A DNA stretch of 38,942 nt from the NCBI GenBank assembly GCA_028289525.1, contig JANQPJ010000093.1, positions 1-38,942 on the forward strand, written 5' to 3'. The notes beneath the pieces were generated by a model, which was not told where the DNA came from, ran no database searches, and saw nothing but the letters and a program-made list of their open reading frames with translations. Positions 1 through 9,164 of this stretch are shown piece by piece. The stretch's first letter is position 1, and each line of letters starts with the position of its first letter. A program made the translations under genes and the position numbers. This DNA comes from Pirellulales bacterium (GTDB taxonomy: Bacteria; Planctomycetota; Planctomycetia; Pirellulales; JAGQOS01).

Positions 1-1729
<1,729 letters not shown>

Positions 1730-2332
1730 ACATTAATCCAACACTCGACAAGACGCCCGGCAAGCGAACGACTCGAAAAGCGATGAATCTAGCAAGCTAA
1801 CTTGATCCGAATCTCCTGCCTTGCTCACGCAAGACAAACAGACCTAAATCTTTCGTAACGATTATCCAACTTCTGTCAAAAGCCGCATTTGCTAGAAATA
1901 GAAAACACGACCAATGACTGAGTAGTAAGATGCTACAAAGAGCCAATGAGCCCAATGTGCTTACCCAAACGGATAAGCTATGGGCTCCAAATATAGATGC
2001 CACATCGCAACAAACCAAATTGTCAAAGATCCAACTAAAGCAAAATCCCCAGGCGGGGATCAATGCTTTGCGGCCCAGTGGGCCGCCTGTCCTCAGTGAA
2101 CAGGGGCTGCGACGAATGTTGAATAAACCGTCGCGGCCTTTGCTCACATTGAACTGAAGGTGATGTCACTGCTGGCATCTGCCCTCAACTGCGAAACAAC
2201 GAATATAGCGAAGCCCTCGGTACCTGCCAAGGGCAGTTAATAACAAATTTTTTCCGATTTCTTAACGACCATGACCAGGGGGTGGTCGAGTCAATTGGCA
2301 GCCGGGCTACCTGCCAAAATTGCGAATAGCGG
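1730..2332 (-). other. 23S rRNA leader / non-coding spacer
   Basis: This stretch lies between the candidate promoter and the 23S 5' end and would be the transcribed precursor leader. On the minus strand it holds GGCTCTTTGTAG (1933-1944), which resembles the boxA antitermination element TGCTCTTTAA at most core positions; this match is weak. No tRNA or 16S sequence is visible. The two ORFs that overlap here on opposite strands (1797..2147 and 1930..2157) lack convincing ribosome binding sites and protein-like composition. Confidence 0.45.
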
Positions 2333-2361
2333 ATTATATCGGCATGATAGCGTTCGGCCAA
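2333..2361 (-). promoter_or_regulatory. Candidate promoter of the 23S rRNA unit
   Basis: On the minus strand, TTGGCC (2361-2356) is followed after 17 nt by a perfect TATAAT (2338-2333). It lies between the terminator of the diguanylate cyclase gene and the 23S leader, where an independent rRNA promoter is needed. The -35 box matches only four of six consensus positions. This is a consensus match by eye and not proof. Confidence 0.4.
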
Positions 2362-2372
2362 GAGCGCAAAAT

Positions 2373-2408
2373 AAAAGCGTCCCTGCCTTTGGAAGCAGGG
2401 ACGCTTTT
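2373..2408 (-). terminator. Rho-independent terminator after the diguanylate cyclase gene
   Basis: AAAAGCGTCCCTGC and GCAGGGACGCTTTT form a perfect 14-bp stem with an 8-nt loop. On the minus strand the stem ends in TTTTATTTT. It lies about 57 nt past the stop of the GGDEF gene and just upstream of the 23S promoter candidate, so it would insulate the rRNA unit. Confidence 0.85.
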
Positions 2409-2464
2409 CGTGTGGTTAGTGCCTGGTTTTTAGCGGGCTACGTGGCCCAGCGATCTTGCAAGGC

Positions 2465-4012
2465 CTAGGCGGTTGTGGGGCTGGCGTTTTCAAGCTCCGA
2501 GCAGTCTTCGCCATTGTGTAGGTAAACAGAGTTGGCTCCGCCTGCCTTGGCCTGGAAGAGGGCGGCATCGCCCCGGGCTAGGATTGTTTCGATGGCGTCG
2601 TCTTGCTTGATGGTGGCAATCCCCTGGCTCACTGCGAGCTGGAGTTGAGAGCCTTTGAGCGGGATGACGCAGGCACTGACCGAATCGCGAATTCGGCGGG
2701 CGACCGCGGCTGCTTCGTCCAATTGCGTGCCAGGCAGCATGATGCGGAATTCGCCGTCGTCGTATCGAGCCAGCAAGTCCATGTCGCGAAGCAAGATGTC
2801 CAGGTATTGGGCAACCGTGTCGAGAATCAAGTGGCCAATCGCAGCTCCGTATTTGGAGGTGATTTCGCCAAAGTCATGGACATGGATGGCGATCACCGAA
2901 AGTGGGACGTCGAAGCGCAGGGCTTCAGCAACCCGACGCTGTAGTTCGCTAGTGAATACAGTGCGGTCAGGAAGGCGGTCGAGTGTTTCGGTGGTGATGG
3001 CCGTTTCCTGCTGGGAGGGTTGGCTTGGTGAAGTAGCCTCGCTGATGGTCTTGGCATCGGTTGTGGCAACTTTTTCTTCGTGGCAAGTGATCGGCACATT
3101 GCGTTGGCCGTCATTGAAGTGTGCAAAGTTGCGGCCGGCCTCTTTGCTGGCATAGAGGCCCTCGTCGGCTCGACGGATAAACGAGTCGTTGTCTTCGCCA
3201 GGTTGGATTTCGGCTAAGCCAGCACTTACGGTAACGTTGAGATCCTTGCCTTCGAAGTGGAAAGTCGCGGCTTCGATTGCCTGGCGGACACATTCAGCGG
3301 CGTGTTGGCCAATGTCGCTGGTTGTCCCTGGCATGATAACAGCAAATTCTTCGCCACCATAACGGCAGGCCAGGTCTGTCGACCGGGTTGATTGTTTCAA
3401 GACATCGCCCACGCCTCGCAGCACCGCGTCGCCTGCTAGATGGCCGTGAACGTCGTTGAACTTTTTAAAGTGATCGACGTCGATCAAGAACATGCAATAC
3501 GGGGTTTGGTGTTGTTGCCAATGATCAAGACATTCGTCCAGAGTGCTGTCGAAAGCTCGGCGATTGGGCAGGTCGGTAAGGGCGTCTGTGTGGGCTTCGG
3601 CCACATGGCCTTCGATCTCCTGGGCTTGTTGCTGCAGGCGTTCTTCAGCGCTGGCGAGTTTCTGTTGCAGCTTTTCGTTGGCTTCCAGCATATTGGCCAC
3701 GGTTGCTAGGACTTCTCGGTCAACCGAATCGCTGCCATTGGCAGTTAGTTCGTGCAGCTCGTTCGAGGCCTCTTGCATCTTGCTTGAATGCTCGCCAACG
3801 TCGAGAGCGACAGACGTTGCCAAGCCTTGGATCTTGGCAAGTGCATCCCGGGCTTGCTCCAGGCCGCTGGGATTAGGGCGTTGATTTCGTTTGCTCAGGA
3901 ACCAGGCTAGCGTAAAGCCTGTGCCAAGCATGGCGAGGGCGAACACGATGTCGATGACCACGTTCTGGGGGGAGAGGATTGCTGCGAGCAACATAGTCAT
4001 GATCTCCGGCAA
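2465..4012 (-). CDS. Membrane-anchored protein with two GGDEF domains (diguanylate cyclase)
   Basis: Predicted to make cyclic di-GMP from two GTP. One membrane helix lies near residues 18-38 (FALAMLGTGFTLAWFLSK), followed by a helical coiled-coil linker to about residue 140. A first GGDEF domain has an intact RYGGEEF loop near residue 220 and the upstream metal-binding IDVDHFKKFND. A second GGDEF-like domain follows, with a degenerate RYDDGEF loop near residue 418. The first domain should be active. The second may be weakly active, regulatory or dead. The N-terminus offers ATGs at codons 1, 5 and 7; a GGAG lies inside codons 3-4, so translation may begin at codon 5 or 7. The gene is followed by a strong terminator and shares its orientation with the membrane-protein gene upstream. 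The domain assignment is firm; the signal sensed is unknown. Confidence 0.93.
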   Translation of the reverse strand: MPEIMTMLLAAILSPQNVVIDIVFALAMLGTGFTLAWFLSKRNQRPNPSGLEQARDALAKIQGLATSVALDVGEHSSKMQEASNELHELTANGSDSVDREVLATVANMLEANEKLQQKLASAEERLQQQAQEIEGHVAEAHTDALTDLPNRRAFDSTLDECLDHWQQHQTPYCMFLIDVDHFKKFNDVHGHLAGDAVLRGVGDVLKQSTRSTDLACRYGGEEFAVIMPGTTSDIGQHAAECVRQAIEAATFHFEGKDLNVTVSAGLAEIQPGEDNDSFIRRADEGLYASKEAGRNFAHFNDGQRNVPITCHEEKVATTDAKTISEATSPSQPSQQETAITTETLDRLPDRTVFTSELQRRVAEALRFDVPLSVIAIHVHDFGEITSKYGAAIGHLILDTVAQYLDILLRDMDLLARYDDGEFRIMLPGTQLDEAAAVARRIRDSVSACVIPLKGSQLQLAVSQGIATIKQDDAIETILARGDAALFQAKAGGANSVYLHNGEDCSELENASPTTA

Positions 4013-4156
4013 TGAGGGCGGGGGTGATTTTGGGAATAGCAGTTATATTGTCAAGAAAATAGATGTTTGGCCGGTGCGACCTGTGTCCGACCCATCATGT
4101 TTTGGGCTTAGCTGTAGGGGGGCTCGTTGGTTGGGCTGCCAGGGGAACGCTTGTGG

Positions 4157-4342
4157 CTAAGCACGCGGTGTTTCGGGCGGTAAGGCAGGTAGTGTGTGCT
4201 GCTTCGCACTTTTCAAGGCTAGGATGAAATAAAGGTTGGTCAAAGCAACCAGGGGCATTGCGAGAAAATACATCGTGTTGCGCAACGCTACAGGCAGCCC
4301 TTGCGCCCTAATCGCTACAACCGGTAGGGTAGTCGATGCCAA
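4157..4342 (-). CDS. Possible small single-pass membrane protein
   Basis: This 61-codon frame starts with TTG six nt after the stop of the membrane-protein gene 4349..5647. It has one hydrophobic segment (TMYFLAMPLVALTNLYFILAL) and a Pro-rich tail. An internal ATG would give 38 residues beginning MYFLAMPL. The close spacing suggests translational coupling, but there is no clear ribosome binding site and I do not recognise a family. It could be a non-coding remnant or a chance frame. Confidence 0.3.
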   Translation of the reverse strand: MASTTLPVVAIRAQGLPVALRNTMYFLAMPLVALTNLYFILALKSAKQHTLPALPPETPRA

Positions 4343-4348
4343 AATGGG

Positions 4349-5647
4349 CTAGAGAGAGTTTGCGCCGGAAGCCCGTTGCGTGCGGGGATGGGCATTTAGC
4401 CAGTGTTGTTGGGCTGCTTGTTGGATCGGCACAATTCCACGCAATTCGGTGCAGCGGCGGATTCCGCTGAAGCGAGCTGCTGGTCCAAAGGCGTAAGCCC
4501 GGATTGAGTAATCCAAGTGATATTGGCGGGCGACCGCCTTTGCGACGCCAAGCTGAAACCGAGCCTGAGGGTAGATCGGCACATGCAGTTCTTCTAGAGA
4601 CCAGCGGTCAATGTCCAATTGGAGCCAGGCTTCATCTGGGTTCGGGTCGACCAGATAAGTTGCTGCCGGTGGGGCAATGCGATCGGCTGCTTGCCGGTGG
4701 ATAAAAACGGATACCCGACCTGCGCTCGGGGAATAAAGCCCCCAGGCCGGCCAGTGGTCAAACCATTGCCATGGCGCCAGGAAAGGGCAGATTAAAACCA
4801 GCATAGCCAGGGCAATGCCAGGCGCAGTGCTGGTGTTCAAGGACGGCTTCAGGCCCTTGGCCTTGGTGGGAAAAAAGCGACGACAGTTCCAAAACAGCAG
4901 TAGGTTCAGCAGCATGAAGCCAGCATTCCAGAGCAACACTGGCGTCTGATGGTCGAGGCCCGTGGGGCCTAAAATAATCAATAACGTCGAGTGCATAATC
5001 AGTGAGCCAAGACAGGCCAAGCGACGTGTTGTCCGAAAGCAAAGCCCGCCGGCAATCGCAATTTCTCCCAGCGGAAAGCACGCAATGCCTAGGGTGGCAA
5101 GACGCGACTCTCGGCCAACCTGGAGGCCGAGCTGGTCGAGCAGTGTTGAAAAGAAGTCGTACCCTAGGGTCTGGAAGAACGTGATATCCGCCTTGGAAAG
5201 GGCAGAGTGGAAATAAATGCTGACTGTCAGTAGACGTAGTAATGGCAGAACCCGTTCGGCTGGCGCGAAGACCATGACCAGAACGATCAGCAGGAATTCG
5301 TAGGCCCATGGTTGAAGGCGATGTTGGTCGCCGATGAACTGCAGGATGAGGCAGGTGGCTAGGATAACAAACGCCTGCCATCTTCTTGGGGCATGGGGGG
5401 CATGTGCGCCCAAGAGCAGCAGCGAGGCCACGATTCCCAAAAGTGTAAGCCAGTCGACCCAGCCTGGAAGGTAGCAGGCTAACTGAAGTAGAGGGACTTG
5501 GGGGTAAAGGCTCTGGGGCGTCCAGAGCTGCCAAGTTGTGCTCCAAAGTAGAACGCCAAGGTAGCATAGCCCCCGGCAAAGCCATGTCAGTCTGCTGGCG
5601 TCACTCGGTTGCGATGGCGACGCCGTTCGGAGGCCGGAGCCCGCCAT
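4349..5647 (-). CDS. Polytopic membrane protein, HTTM/DoxX-like
   Basis: This 432-residue protein has about eight to ten hydrophobic segments through residue 310, then a soluble C-terminal part of roughly 120 residues. The motif YFHSALSKAD in a membrane segment resembles the YFxSGLSK region of HTTM (vitamin-K-dependent carboxylase-like) and DoxX/MauE-like membrane proteins, so I place it loosely in that group. The C-terminal domain (residues about 315-425) shows no catalytic motif I recognise. It lies between tRNA-Ala and the GGDEF gene, all on the minus strand. The ATG at 5647 has a weak ribosome binding site. The function is unassigned; inner-membrane location is inferred from hydropathy. 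Confidence 0.8.
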   Translation of the reverse strand: MAGSGLRTASPSQPSDASRLTWLCRGLCYLGVLLWSTTWQLWTPQSLYPQVPLLQLACYLPGWVDWLTLLGIVASLLLLGAHAPHAPRRWQAFVILATCLILQFIGDQHRLQPWAYEFLLIVLVMVFAPAERVLPLLRLLTVSIYFHSALSKADITFFQTLGYDFFSTLLDQLGLQVGRESRLATLGIACFPLGEIAIAGGLCFRTTRRLACLGSLIMHSTLLIILGPTGLDHQTPVLLWNAGFMLLNLLLFWNCRRFFPTKAKGLKPSLNTSTAPGIALAMLVLICPFLAPWQWFDHWPAWGLYSPSAGRVSVFIHRQAADRIAPPAATYLVDPNPDEAWLQLDIDRWSLEELHVPIYPQARFQLGVAKAVARQYHLDYSIRAYAFGPAARFSGIRRCTELRGIVPIQQAAQQHWLNAHPRTQRASGANSL

Positions 5648-5680
5648 GGTTTTGCAGATGGTTCAAGGTGACGTGAAAAG

Positions 5681-5753
5681 TGGAGGTAGACGGACTCGAA
5701 CCGACGACCCCTGCCTTGCAAAGGCAGTGCTCTCCCAACTGAGCTATACCCCC
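5681..5753 (-). tRNA. tRNA-Ala (anticodon TGC)
   Basis: The reverse complement folds as a cloverleaf. The acceptor GGGGGTA pairs with TACCTCC with one G-T pair, the D-arm region is TAGCTCAGTTGGGAGAGC, the anticodon arm is CTGCC-TTTGCAA-GGCAG with TGC, the T-arm carries GGTTCGAGTCC, and the discriminator is A. CCA is not encoded. With tRNA-Ile(GAT) at 27167 it is the pair normally found in the 16S-23S spacer. Confidence 0.96.
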
Positions 5754-5873
5754 GGGGAATTTGTAGCGATGCTTTTTATCTTGTCAGGTTCGACCAGGAA
5801 AGTCCATGCGTGAAGCAACGTCTGAATGGTATCAGACCGCCTGTTGCTTGGATGGTTTGTTTCGTTCCTCGAC

Positions 5874-6137
5874 TCAATTGTTCTCTGGGGTTTCGTCGGG
5901 GGCTGATTGTCCCGTAAGACGAAAATTGTCGACGGCCCGTTCGGCCGCATGGCCGAATGCTTCGGCAAATTCAAGGCCTTTGACCATGCTCTTGTGGTTC
6001 GTGATTAAGAGCATCTCTTGCTCTTCTTGTTCCATCCAGGTTGCTACGGCGCGAAGCCGGCCTGAGAGACGGTCGAGTCGCTGAATCAAACTCAGCAGCT
6101 TCTGGGGCGAATACGGCTCGATTGGTTTGGCTGGCAT
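5874..6137 (-). CDS. Hypothetical 87-aa helical protein, divergent from the phage operon
   Basis: I chose the internal ATG (MPAKPIEPYSPQ) because GGTGA lies about 9 nt upstream. The longer track ORF would extend into the AT-rich promoter region with an unlikely hydrophobic, Ile/Phe-rich extension. The product is mostly helical and charged, with a basic stretch (LDRLSGRLRAVATW), an acidic EQEEQE run and a second helix (MVKGLEFAEAFGHAAERAVDNF). There is no clear helix-turn-helix. Its place divergent from the head-gene operon would suit a regulator, but that is positional inference only. Confidence 0.6.
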   Translation of the reverse strand: MPAKPIEPYSPQKLLSLIQRLDRLSGRLRAVATWMEQEEQEMLLITNHKSMVKGLEFAEAFGHAAERAVDNFRLTGQSAPDETPENN

Positions 6138-6233
6138 AACGCTATCACCATGGGGCAAATAGAGGTGTTTGTCAATAATGATGCGAGAAGTGGATTGAAA
6201 TAAGATGAAAAATTTTAAAAAAATCATTTACGG

Positions 6234-6261
6234 TTGACTTTTGTATGTATTTATATATACT
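6234..6261 (+). promoter_or_regulatory. Candidate sigma70-type promoter of the phage operon
   Basis: TTGACT (6234-6239), a 16-nt spacer and TATACT (6256-6261) lie in the most AT-rich stretch of the window. The first gene of the long plus-strand run follows about 80 nt downstream. Both boxes match consensus at five of six positions. Confidence 0.6.
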
Positions 6262-6265
6262 TATT

Positions 6266-6275
6266 TTCAATTGAA
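6266..6275. promoter_or_regulatory. Candidate operator palindrome
   Basis: TTCAATTGAA is a perfect 10-bp palindrome starting 4 nt after the -10 box, over the expected transcription start. A repressor bound here would block the phage operon. No known operator consensus is claimed. Confidence 0.35.
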
Positions 6276-6341
6276 TTTAAAAGCGAGGTAAAGAGGGCGG
6301 TTCACGCGTGAACCTGGGGGCAGTGAAGCTGGGAGGAAGGC

Positions 6342-6710
6342 GTGACGATTTGCGGAATTGCTTCAGCGACAAACAGCCCGGATGACTGCCGTTGTCCCGA
6401 GGATCCTTTGGCGGAGCGATGCCTGATGGCAGGGCAAGGCGAACTGTTGCGACGGCTTCAAAATCTGCGTTGGGTAGATGGGAGTGAAGTGGCTGGCGGG
6501 GGGGAGATTCATGCCGAGTGGATTCGATTGGTTTTCGAGCTACAGGCCTCTCGGTTGGCTGCTGAGTGCATGGCGATGGCAGTGGCAATCTTGCGCGTCG
6601 TAACGATGGAGGTGGGCAAGTTGCCTGACACGTGGGAAGTGCAGGAATTGAAAGCGGTCGCAGAGCACGTAACGACAGTTGTCGAGGCAACGCGGGGAGA
6701 TCGGTTATGA
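6342..6710 (+). CDS. Hypothetical protein, first gene of the phage operon
   Basis: This 122-residue frame begins at GTG behind an excellent ribosome binding site (GGGAGGAAGGC). The protein has a Cys-containing N-terminus (CGIA, CRCPED) and then long amphipathic helices (EIHAEWIRLVFELQ, ECMAMAVAILRVV). No family is recognised. The stop overlaps the next start (ATGA), so the two are translationally coupled. It could be a small terminase-like or regulatory protein, but nothing in the sequence decides this. Confidence 0.7.
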   Translation: MTICGIASATNSPDDCRCPEDPLAERCLMAGQGELLRRLQNLRWVDGSEVAGGGEIHAEWIRLVFELQASRLAAECMAMAVAILRVVTMEVGKLPDTWEVQELKAVAEHVTTVVEATRGDRL

Positions 6711-7060
6711 ACCGCACCGATTGGTTTTTGGGTCAGCCTAGATTATCAGGCGTGCGAAACGGCAACCACTCCAATGCGTTCGAGCGCAAGAGGGCATGGG
6801 CTGGTGGCGGCTCATCGGTGGACTACTTGCGTGGAGTGCCTGGCTTGTCGACGGCGAAGGCTCGGCTGGCTGCCAGAAAGGATCTTACAGCTTCTCAGGA
6901 GCAGATGTTGACGCGAGAGATTCACGCGGTGTGTGAAATGATTCGTCAGGCTCGCCAGCGGGTTGAGGAGGGGCGGCAAGCGGAAGTCTGTGAGGGATTG
7001 CAAGACGTTGAAGATTGGGATTTGTTCGACCCGTATGTCTTGCTGGAGCAAGGCAACTAA
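6707..7060 (+). CDS. Hypothetical 117-aa phage protein
   Basis: The start is the ATG in the ATGA overlap with the previous stop (MNRTDWFLG); the longer track start lies deep inside the previous gene. Residues 1-45 are loop-like with Gly/Arg, followed by helical segments rich in Gln, Arg and Glu (LTASQEQMLTREIHAVCEMIRQARQRVEEGR). The end is acidic (DVEDWDLFDPYVLL). No family is recognised. Tight coupling to its neighbours supports a real gene. Confidence 0.65.
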   Translation: MNRTDWFLGQPRLSGVRNGNHSNAFERKRAWAGGGSSVDYLRGVPGLSTAKARLAARKDLTASQEQMLTREIHAVCEMIRQARQRVEEGRQAEVCEGLQDVEDWDLFDPYVLLEQGN

Positions 7061-7134
7061 TTACTGAGAAAGGGGAGCGGACGCCAGCGGTGTTCGCTAA
7101 CCGAGTCCAGCAGACTACGGAATTGAAACAAGTG

Positions 7135-7791
7135 ATGGCAATTGAGACTCCAGTTCGTTGGCAAGCAGGCGATGTGCTGGCGTTTTCTGGTCGAGGGGCC
7201 GTTTCAATGGGAATTAAGCTTGGCACTTGTTCGGCCATTTCGCATGTCGCGGTGGTGGGTTGGACGCCAGGATGGCAGCTACGCAATGTGGCCGCCAGCG
7301 GTGTGGTTCGGATTCCTGAAGACCGGCTTGCCGACTGGAAAAATCAGTACCTCCTTTATGAGAGTACGACCTTGGCGACAGCTCCTTGTGAGATCACCGG
7401 GCGTGTGATTACAGGCGTTCAGGCGCATGAGCCGAATTCGCGGGTGGCAAGATATCGTGGTCGGGTGTGGCTTTATCGGATGACGGCTGCTTGGCGGCGG
7501 GACTTCACGCCGGCTCGAGGAACACGCTTGACAGGCCATCTGTTAGCCCGCATCGGTCAGCAGTATGACGGCTCCGGCGCTATTTTGGCCGGGACGCGTG
7601 TTGTGAAGCATTTATGGGCATGGAGAAAGGTGGACCGCAGTAGTCTGTTTTGTAGTGAGTATCTCGCGGCAGTGTTACAGCACGTGGGGTTATTTCCGAT
7701 TTCCAATGCCAGCAAGGTAACGCCGGCGTCGTTGATTCGCGACCTAATCGCGGCCGAAGTTTACTCCCCAGGCGTCCAGTTGAAAGGTTAG
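7135..7791 (+). CDS. YiiX/YebB-like permuted papain-fold hydrolase
   Basis: Resembles the YiiX/YebB-like branch of the NlpC/P60 superfamily (circularly permuted papain fold, MEROPS C92-like). The start is WQAGDVLAFSG, the typical first strand. The putative catalytic His is in ISHVAVVGW near residue 40, and the Cys is in LFCSEYLAAVL near residue 180. Such enzymes cleave amide or thioester bonds in cell-wall or lipid substrates. In a phage operon an envelope role (entry or lysis) is likely but inferred. I chose ATG 7135; a GTG at 7090 lies about 12 nt past GGGGAG and would add 15 residues. No signal peptide is visible. Confidence 0.75.
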   Translation: MAIETPVRWQAGDVLAFSGRGAVSMGIKLGTCSAISHVAVVGWTPGWQLRNVAASGVVRIPEDRLADWKNQYLLYESTTLATAPCEITGRVITGVQAHEPNSRVARYRGRVWLYRMTAAWRRDFTPARGTRLTGHLLARIGQQYDGSGAILAGTRVVKHLWAWRKVDRSSLFCSEYLAAVLQHVGLFPISNASKVTPASLIRDLIAAEVYSPGVQLKG

Positions 7792-7795
7792 TCGT

Positions 7796-8371
7796 ATGCA
7801 AGGAATTCACCTGCCAATCTGCCGGGTGGTTTTGTTGTTTGCCTTGGCCGGCGGAGGTTGTGAGAGTGAGGCGGGGCCGCCTTGTGATGGTCCGGAATGT
7901 CCGTATCAACAAGCCGCAACTCCGGCAATTGATTTGCCGTTAGCGATGCGCGAAGCCAACTGGGACACCGGCTCTTGTGTGCATGCGTGTTTGGTCCATG
8001 TGCTGCGCTGGCAAGGACAGTATTCTCTGGCTAACTGGTGGCGGCAACATCACTCTGGCGGCGAGTATGCCGAGCGGTTGAATGCTCGCATGGAAGCCGC
8101 AGGCTTGCGTTATGCCTATACCGATCGTGGAGATGAGAAATTTCTGGAGTGGGCGATGCGGACTCGGCGCGGAGCAGGAGTCACCTTCTGGCCACAGCAT
8201 GCGGTGAATCTTGTGCATCTCGATGAAACGCAGGCCGCGCTGCTGGACAACAACCGCATCGAAACCATTGTTTGGTTGTCGCGCGAGGAATTCATTCGCC
8301 GTTGGCGAGGCTATGGTGGTTGGGCGTGGACGTTGGTCTACGAGCCGCCGCCGCCCCGGCCCTACTACTAA
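7796..8371 (+). CDS. Lipoprotein with C39/papain-like cysteine peptidase domain
   Basis: The first 23 residues form a lipoprotein signal: a hydrophobic core VVLLFALAGG then lipobox LAGGGC, predicting membrane anchoring of the mature Cys. Residues about 55-185 look like a papain-fold peptidase. DTGSCVHACLVHVL supplies the putative nucleophile Cys at the start of a helix, and AVNLVHLDE supplies the His, followed by LLDNN in the position where papain-like C39 folds carry the Asn/Asp. The tail is Pro/Tyr-rich. It starts four nt after the YiiX-like gene, so two thiol hydrolases stand side by side. Substrate unknown; peptidoglycan or envelope protein is plausible. Confidence 0.7.
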   Translation: MQGIHLPICRVVLLFALAGGGCESEAGPPCDGPECPYQQAATPAIDLPLAMREANWDTGSCVHACLVHVLRWQGQYSLANWWRQHHSGGEYAERLNARMEAAGLRYAYTDRGDEKFLEWAMRTRRGAGVTFWPQHAVNLVHLDETQAALLDNNRIETIVWLSREEFIRRWRGYGGWAWTLVYEPPPPRPYY

Positions 8372-8462
8372 TGCTCAATTTCGTTGGCCAGCGATAGGAT
8401 CGCTATCAAAAGATTCCAGGCAAATTGAAGCCCTGAATTGATTTTGTAAAGGGAGGGGTGTA

Positions 8463-9092
8463 ATGCGTTGCGCTATGCTTGTTCTCGGTTTGTTCGGCCT
8501 TGGGGGTGTTTGCTGGGGCGGTAATTCAGCGGCTTTGGCGGAAGGCCTACAGGACCAGCCCCATCGCGAACGGGTAATCCATTTGCCGGAAGATGGAGGC
8601 ACCTGGTGGGTAACGCTCTGTTTGCCTGTCAACCACCACGCTGATTCCGCCAGTCGCCGGCTGCTGGTTGCCATGTCGACCGAGCCACGTTTGGTGTCGC
8701 TCAAGGCACAATGCAAACAGCATGTCTTTGCAGCCAATGATCCGCTGTTTCGCGCACGTTGGGCAGCTCATGTAGGACGCTTGCCAGCGATTCTGGTGCA
8801 ACAACCAGATGGCAGGACATGCTACAAGGCCAGTGCCGAAAACATTCCGCCAAACGCAGCGGCTTTAGCCGATGAAATTTCCGCCGCAATCGAGAACTGT
8901 CGGCCAAGGCCCCAGCCGACTCCGGCGCCGGCTCCCGTAACCCCAGCACCAACAGTGCGGCCGATTCCCGACATTCGGCCGACGCCGAGCCAGACGAACT
9001 CCGATGGTGGGCTGCTATTGGCGTTGTTGGCCGGCCTGGGAGGGGCTGCTGGAGGGTTGGCGTCGGAATGGAAAAAGTCAGAGGCGGTGTAA
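8463..9092 (+). CDS. Secreted protein with thioredoxin-like core, Pro-rich linker and C-terminal membrane helix
   Basis: A good ribosome binding site (GGGAGGGGTGTA) precedes the ATG. Residues 1-25 form a signal peptide (MLVLGLFGLGGVCWGG). Residues 40-140 hold two-Cys segments (VTLCLPVNHH, AQCKQHV) and LPAILVQQPDG, which resembles the cis-Pro strand of thioredoxin-like folds, though no CxxC is present. A Pro/Thr-rich linker (residues about 145-180) leads to a Gly/Ala/Leu-rich hydrophobic segment (LLLALLAGLGGAAGGLA) and a short charged tail. The thioredoxin-like reading is tentative. The placement inside the lysis-like gene set suggests an envelope protein. Confidence 0.6.
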   Translation: MRCAMLVLGLFGLGGVCWGGNSAALAEGLQDQPHRERVIHLPEDGGTWWVTLCLPVNHHADSASRRLLVAMSTEPRLVSLKAQCKQHVFAANDPLFRARWAAHVGRLPAILVQQPDGRTCYKASAENIPPNAAALADEISAAIENCRPRPQPTPAPAPVTPAPTVRPIPDIRPTPSQTNSDGGLLLALLAGLGGAAGGLASEWKKSEAV

Positions 9093-9095
9093 GGG

Positions 9096-9164
9096 ATGTT
9101 TAGCCGCAACTTAATCGAGCAGTGGGTATCGCAAGAAAAAGACACGTTGACGACGGAGGATTAA
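9096..9164 (+). CDS. Possible 22-aa leader peptide
   Basis: ATG TTT AGC opens a 22-codon frame (ending LTTED) whose stop TAA shares its last A with the ATG of the next gene, a classic coupling arrangement. GAGG lies about 11 nt upstream. It also contains the GGAGG that serves the next gene. The frame is too short for the ORF track. It may be a translational coupler rather than a functional peptide. Confidence 0.35.
   Translation: MFSRNLIEQWVSQEKDTLTTED

Noticed and set aside
1797-2468. ORFs 1797..2147 (minus), 1930..2157 and 2271..2468 (plus)
   Set aside because: No ribosome binding site, unlikely composition, and they lie in the 23S leader or over a terminator.
4026-4054. TTGACA on the minus strand at 4049-4054 as a promoter of the GGDEF gene
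   Set aside because: A perfect -35 hexamer but no acceptable -10 at 16-18 nt (AAAATC), so I do not list it as a promoter.
4758-5585. A 275-aa Pro-rich minus-strand ORF
   Set aside because: It is an out-of-frame shadow of the membrane-protein gene 4349..5647.
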